Part shown: in pieces, positions 26,701 to 29,320 of the stretch | Layout of the letters: every line of letters starts with the position of its first letter | Position numbering within the stretch: position 1 is the first letter of the stretch | Assembly: GCA_963702765.1 (NCBI GenBank) | Contig: CAVPEB010000067.1 | Span: 1-29,320 of the forward strand | DNA: 29,320 bases | DNA from: DATMNR01 sp963702765 | GTDB taxonomy: Bacteria; Chloroflexota; Ktedonobacteria; Ktedonobacterales; Ktedonobacteraceae | Direction of reading: 5' to 3' | The notes under the pieces: generated by a model | Seen by the model: the letters and a program-made list of their open reading frames with translations, nothing else | Told to the model about the DNA's origin: nothing | Databases searched by the model: none | Made by a program: the position numbers and the translations under genes

Positions 26701-26796
26701 CAGAGGCGTATGGGAGTCGAACCCACCAGGAGCCGCGCCGAGCGACCCCCCAGCCGTTTTGAAGACGGTGAGACCCACCGGGGCCCCTACACCTCC
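26701..26796 (-). tRNA. selC: tRNA-Sec (anticodon UCA)
   Basis: This is a selenocysteine tRNA of 96 nt. Read from 26796 downwards, it has an 8-bp acceptor stem (GGAGGTGT with ACGCCTCT, including a G-U at the first pair) and a 6-7-bp D stem with a 4-base loop CGGT. The anticodon loop is CTTCAAA; anticodon UCA lies at 26762-26760. The variable arm is 8 bp (GGGGTCGC with GCGGCTCC, 5-base loop), and the 5-bp T arm has loop TTCGACT. The 8+5 arrangement and long D stem are the diagnostic features of bacterial tRNA-Sec. The discriminator is G; the encoded tail is CCT, not CCA, so CCA must be added post-transcriptionally. It implies SelA/SelB/SelD and at least one selenoprotein elsewhere in the genome. 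Confidence 0.96.
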
Positions 26797-26808
26797 ATGT
26801 GTGGATGT

Positions 26809-26837
26809 ATTTTGCCATTCAGGTGAATACTTGTCAA
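26809..26837 (-). promoter_or_regulatory. Promoter of the selenocysteine tRNA gene
   Basis: On the minus strand a perfect -35 TTGACA (26837-26832) is followed after 17 bp by CAAAAT (26814-26809), a fair -10. The start would fall near 26802, six bases before the mature tRNA 5' end. It sits in the 56-bp gap behind the HAD phosphatase gene, so the tRNA can be transcribed independently. Confidence 0.6.
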
Positions 26838-26852
26838 GCGTGGTTATGGGTG

Positions 26853-27506
26853 TTACCCCAGTTGCTGGATGCGCTTTAGATCTACTTCTGTCAGGTCTTT
26901 GACCATTAATTCGGCTTTGCGTAATCCTGGTAGGTCTCTATTACCGGCGACTGCGATGCAGCGCATTCCGGCTGTGTGAGCTGCTTCTACGCCTGCAACA
27001 GCATCTTCGATTACGAGGCATACGGTTGGATTCATGTGAAGCTCAGAGGCTGCTTTGAGGAAAATGTCGGGCGCTGGTTTGCCTTTTGTAACGGTTTCGC
27101 CTGAAACAAGGATCGAGAGATATTGATTGAGACCTAAGACGTCTGCTATGAGGTCGATATTTTCGATTGGTGTTGAGGATGCTAATGCCTGGGAAAAGTG
27201 AGCATCACGTAGTTCGCGCATGAGTTCTATTGCTCCAGGTAATGGAGCTGCGCTTTTCCGAATGAGTTCGCGGAAGTACATCTCTTTGCGGTCTGAAAGT
27301 ATTTTCACTTGTTCAGGTGTCAGGTTACCCCATAGAGTAGCGAAAATGTCATCGTTACGTTTGCCAAAGGTGGCCCAGAAGTCGGCATCAGTCATGGGGA
27401 TGCCTTCTTCACGAGCAAGACGTAGCCAGGCACGACGATGTTCGTCCGCACTATCGAGAATTACTCCATCGAGATCCCAGATTACAGCTTGAATTGGACT
27501 GGACAT
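26853..27506 (-). CDS. HAD-superfamily phosphatase/phosphoglucomutase-like hydrolase
   Basis: The protein has 217 residues; ATG 27506 has AGGAG about 10 bp upstream. All four HAD motifs are visible: WDLDGVILDS (nucleophile Asp11 and acid/base Asp13), LASST (motif II), TKGKPAPDIF (motif III lysine) and VIEDAVAGVEAA (motif IV acidic pair). An inserted alpha-helical cap lies between motifs I and II (residues about 18-85), as in beta-phosphoglucomutase and sugar-phosphate phosphatases. It is probably a cytoplasmic phosphatase for a small sugar or nucleotide phosphate. DGVILDS rather than DGTL favours the beta-phosphoglucomutase-like branch, but no substrate can be assigned. It lies upstream of and on the same strand as tRNA-Sec; functional linkage is not implied. 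Confidence 0.9.
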   Translation of the reverse strand: MSSPIQAVIWDLDGVILDSADEHRRAWLRLAREEGIPMTDADFWATFGKRNDDIFATLWGNLTPEQVKILSDRKEMYFRELIRKSAAPLPGAIELMRELRDAHFSQALASSTPIENIDLIADVLGLNQYLSILVSGETVTKGKPAPDIFLKAASELHMNPTVCLVIEDAVAGVEAAHTAGMRCIAVAGNRDLPGLRKAELMVKDLTEVDLKRIQQLG

Positions 27507-27729
27507 TAAAATTTGCTCCTGCTTTTTTAGTAATCATATCATAGGTTCTGAAGCACTGATCTATGGACTCACGTGATTGCGAATGTTACAATACACGAAA
27601 CACATGAGTATTCTCCCTGAAGCTAGACAGCGTCAGCCCGCATCGATGATATGCTCAAAAGGAGCGCATCGCTGCCAATTTGGGAGGCGAAATCGAGTGG
27701 GATATCTATACTCCAGAGGGATTTCCAGA

Positions 27730-29082
27730 ATGAGTGATCGAACGTATTTCGATGAGGAAATGGAGACGCTTCCAAAGGACAAACTTAAGGCATTGCAATT
27801 GGAGCGACTCCGGGCTATTGTCGAACGTGCCTATGCAGAGAACAAGTTTTATCGAAACCTCTACGACGAAGCGGGGGTAAAACCTGCGGATATCAGATAT
27901 TTAGAGGACATTCGCAAGCTTCCATTTCTTGAGAAAAAGACGGTGCGTGCTGCATATCCCTATGGGATGGCGTTTAAAAAGCCAAAAGAACCAGGAGGGC
28001 CTGTTCAGATACATGCAACTAGTGGCACCACAGGTAAGAGTGTTCCTGTCTTCGCAACAAAAAAAGATGTTGATTACTGGGCTGATCTGAATGCCAGGGA
28101 ACTGTGGATGACTGGCGTGCGTCCAGGTGATATTTTGATGAACTGTTACGGCTATGGCCTTGCAACAGGCGGGTTTGGTTTTCACTATGGCGCTATGGCG
28201 ATGGATGCGATGGCAATACCGATGGGTTCTGATGCCCGGCAGTATGATCGCATGATCGATTTTATTGTTGATTTCGGCGTGACTGCTATTTGCATGACTC
28301 CTTCGGTAGGTCTTTATGTTGGGGGTAAGGCACACGAACGTGGGATCGATTTCAAAGATACTAAACTTAAAATTGGTCTGTTTGGTGCTGAGCCCTGGCC
28401 ATGGGAGACGCGTCTGAAGTTGGAGGAGTTGTTTCATATCACGGCTTATGATGAATTCGGTATGACAGAGTTTCTCGGGCCGGGTATGACCTGCGAGTGT
28501 GAAACCCGGGATGGGATGCACGCGTGGGCCGATGCTTTCTTTGTGGAGTGTATTGATCCTGATACAGGAGAGTGGATGGAAGATGGTAGGGATGGTGAAC
28601 TGGTTTGGACATGGCTTACTGCTGATGGAACGGCTATGATACGTTATCGCAGCCGTGATCTTTCTCGTCTGTGGTGGGAAGAACGTTGTGCCTGCGGGCG
28701 TACTCATCCGAAAATTGGGGCGATCAAAGGTCGAAGCGACGATGCAGTTTCCATTCGTGGCCTAATAGTTTTTCCAAGCCAAGTTGAGGCGGCGCTGGTC
28801 AAATTTCCGGAGACTGGCGCGAATTTCCGAATCATAGTCGATAAACTCAATGGTCTGGATACCTTTGATCTAAAAGTTGAGATCAAGGATGGATCGATAT
28901 TGAGTGACAGGGAACGTAGCCATCATTTGAGCCGTGAAATGGCCGAGTCTGTCAAGACTGTCACTGGCAATTCTCCTAAAGTTGAGCTGGTGCCTGCGGA
29001 TAGTTTGCCCCGAGCCAATGGAGGCGAGTCAAAGACTGCCAGCGCTCGGGTTGAAGATCGACGTAAAAATTTAGGTCAGTAA
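27730..29082 (+). CDS. paaK: Phenylacetate-CoA ligase (PaaK-like)
   Basis: This ANL-superfamily ligase of 450 residues would activate phenylacetate or a related aromatic acid to its CoA thioester. ATG 27730 (MSDRTYFDEEMETLPKDKL) follows GAGGGATTTCCAGA and matches the usual N-terminus (Leu/Gln-rich helix, FYRNLYDEAGVKP). The frame is open further upstream, but that extension of about 51 residues has no family match. Motifs are HATSGTTGKSVPVFATKKD (P-loop), LFGAEPWPWETR, YDEFGMTEFLGPGM, LTADGTAMIRYRSRDLSRL and IKGRSDDAVSIRG (hinge). It has the Cys pattern CECE...CACGRTHP seen in PaaK enzymes. Together with the protocatechuate genes it fits aromatic catabolism, though 23 kb separates them. No other paa genes are in view. 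Confidence 0.92.
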   Translation: MSDRTYFDEEMETLPKDKLKALQLERLRAIVERAYAENKFYRNLYDEAGVKPADIRYLEDIRKLPFLEKKTVRAAYPYGMAFKKPKEPGGPVQIHATSGTTGKSVPVFATKKDVDYWADLNARELWMTGVRPGDILMNCYGYGLATGGFGFHYGAMAMDAMAIPMGSDARQYDRMIDFIVDFGVTAICMTPSVGLYVGGKAHERGIDFKDTKLKIGLFGAEPWPWETRLKLEELFHITAYDEFGMTEFLGPGMTCECETRDGMHAWADAFFVECIDPDTGEWMEDGRDGELVWTWLTADGTAMIRYRSRDLSRLWWEERCACGRTHPKIGAIKGRSDDAVSIRGLIVFPSQVEAALVKFPETGANFRIIVDKLNGLDTFDLKVEIKDGSILSDRERSHHLSREMAESVKTVTGNSPKVELVPADSLPRANGGESKTASARVEDRRKNLGQ

Positions 29083-29134
29083 GGGAAAGCATGATGCGGC
29101 AGGAACTGGTTACTGCCTCATCATGCTTTCCCTT
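29081..29134. terminator. Bidirectional terminator hairpin between convergent genes
   Basis: The 16-base arm AAGGGAAAGCATGATG (29081-29096) is perfectly complementary to 29119-29134. Inside it GGCAG/CTGCC adds five more pairs past one mismatch, with a 10-base loop. A-rich and T-rich ends face both ways, as in a two-way terminator. It contains the TAA of the paaK gene at one end and overlaps the TAA of the minus-strand protease gene at the other. Confidence 0.85.
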
Positions 29135-29320
29135 ATTTGATAGCTCCTTGCATAGTAAGCACGATTACCAAGGCCGCAATTCCATTGTTGAGCATATGAA
29201 GCATTATGCATGGCCAGATGGATTGCGTGCGCCAACCAAGAAAAGCAAGTGCGAGGCCGATAACGAATAGGACAGGGAATGATCCGGGATCAGCGTGGGC
29301 GACTCCGAAGAGTAGCGAAC
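29133..29320 (-). CDS. CPBP/CAAX-type intramembrane protease (C-terminal part)
   Basis: This is the last 61 residues of a gene entering from the right edge; its start is outside the window. The sequence has LLFGVAHADPG, then FVIGLALAFLGWRTQSIWPC and IMLHMLNNGIAALVIVL. FGxxH and a later HxxN-N element are the third and fourth conserved motifs of the CPBP (Abi/CAAX-protease-like) membrane metalloprotease family, at normal spacing, with two hydrophobic helices. Family members cut prenylated or other membrane proteins, or serve in bacteriocin self-immunity; the role here is unknown. Its stop lies inside the shared terminator. Confidence 0.8.
   Translation of the reverse strand, partial: SLLFGVAHADPGSFPVLFVIGLALAFLGWRTQSIWPCIMLHMLNNGIAALVIVLTMQGAIK

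Noticed and set aside
26081..26818. Long minus-strand open frame across the tRNA-Sec gene
   Set aside because: It is antisense to the well-supported membrane protein and runs through the tRNA; its translation is low-complexity, rich in basic residues, and resembles no protein.
27577..27729. N-terminal extension of 51 residues on the phenylacetate-CoA ligase
   Set aside because: ATG 27730 has a ribosome site and matches the usual family N-terminus; the extension has no family resemblance.
27901..28707. 268-codon minus-strand frame opposite paaK
   Set aside because: It is a shadow of a clearly conserved gene; the sense frame has all ANL motifs.

Overview
The window is a chromosomal stretch of about 50% GC. 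It carries catabolic genes, transporters, a signalling kinase, one complete insertion sequence and a selenocysteine tRNA. A Ser/Thr kinase fused to a seven-blade WD40 propeller, a DPP-IV-like S9 peptidase, an SNF2 helicase with a SWIM-finger partner, and many small palindromic intergenic repeats together suggest a soil Chloroflexota of the Ktedonobacteria type. That is an inference from gene content; no rRNA or other marker gene is present to prove it.

Layout. Positions 1-4253 hold a beta-ketoadipate (protocatechuate branch) cluster on the + strand: pcaH (5' end outside the window), pcaG, the two subunits of a CatI/CatJ-type 3-oxoadipate CoA-transferase, and pcaB. Together they would open the protocatechuate ring, cyclise carboxymuconate and activate 3-oxoadipate with CoA; pcaC, pcaD and a thiolase are not visible. 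Positions 4465-5876 encode a lipoprotein with a TolB/WD40-like propeller. Positions 6353-10353 hold an SNF2-family helicase and a SWIM zinc-finger protein, an apparent two-gene operon. An EamA transporter (minus, 10379-11335) and a flavin monooxygenase (minus, 11788-13152) follow. Next comes a 1.5-kb IS5-family element with 18-bp terminal inverted repeats and a TTA target duplication (13378-14890).

The minus-strand genes at 14945-19498 are the kinase-WD40 receptor and an S9 peptidase. At 19748-22205 lie an acyl-CoA ligase and an unrecognised protein whose 3' end is uncertain. A TetR regulator diverges from a 14-TM DHA2-type drug exporter (22613-25226). A membrane-anchored protein of unknown function follows (25481-26650). 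Then come tRNA-Sec (minus, 26701-26796, with a recognisable promoter), a HAD phosphatase (minus), a phenylacetate-CoA ligase (plus), and the C-terminus of a CPBP/CAAX-type membrane protease running in from the right edge (minus). The last two genes converge on one long hairpin that contains both of their stop codons.

Two points matter most to a reader. First, six consecutive genes between about 560 and 6940 contain at least twelve single-step frameshifts, yet their protein sequence is otherwise well conserved. Eight of the twelve are repaired by lengthening a short homopolymer run by one base, so consensus sequencing errors are a better explanation than real gene decay. Second, the IS transposase has an unusual N-terminal IS630-like helix-turn-helix region fused to an IS5-type DDE domain, all inside the element's own inverted repeats.
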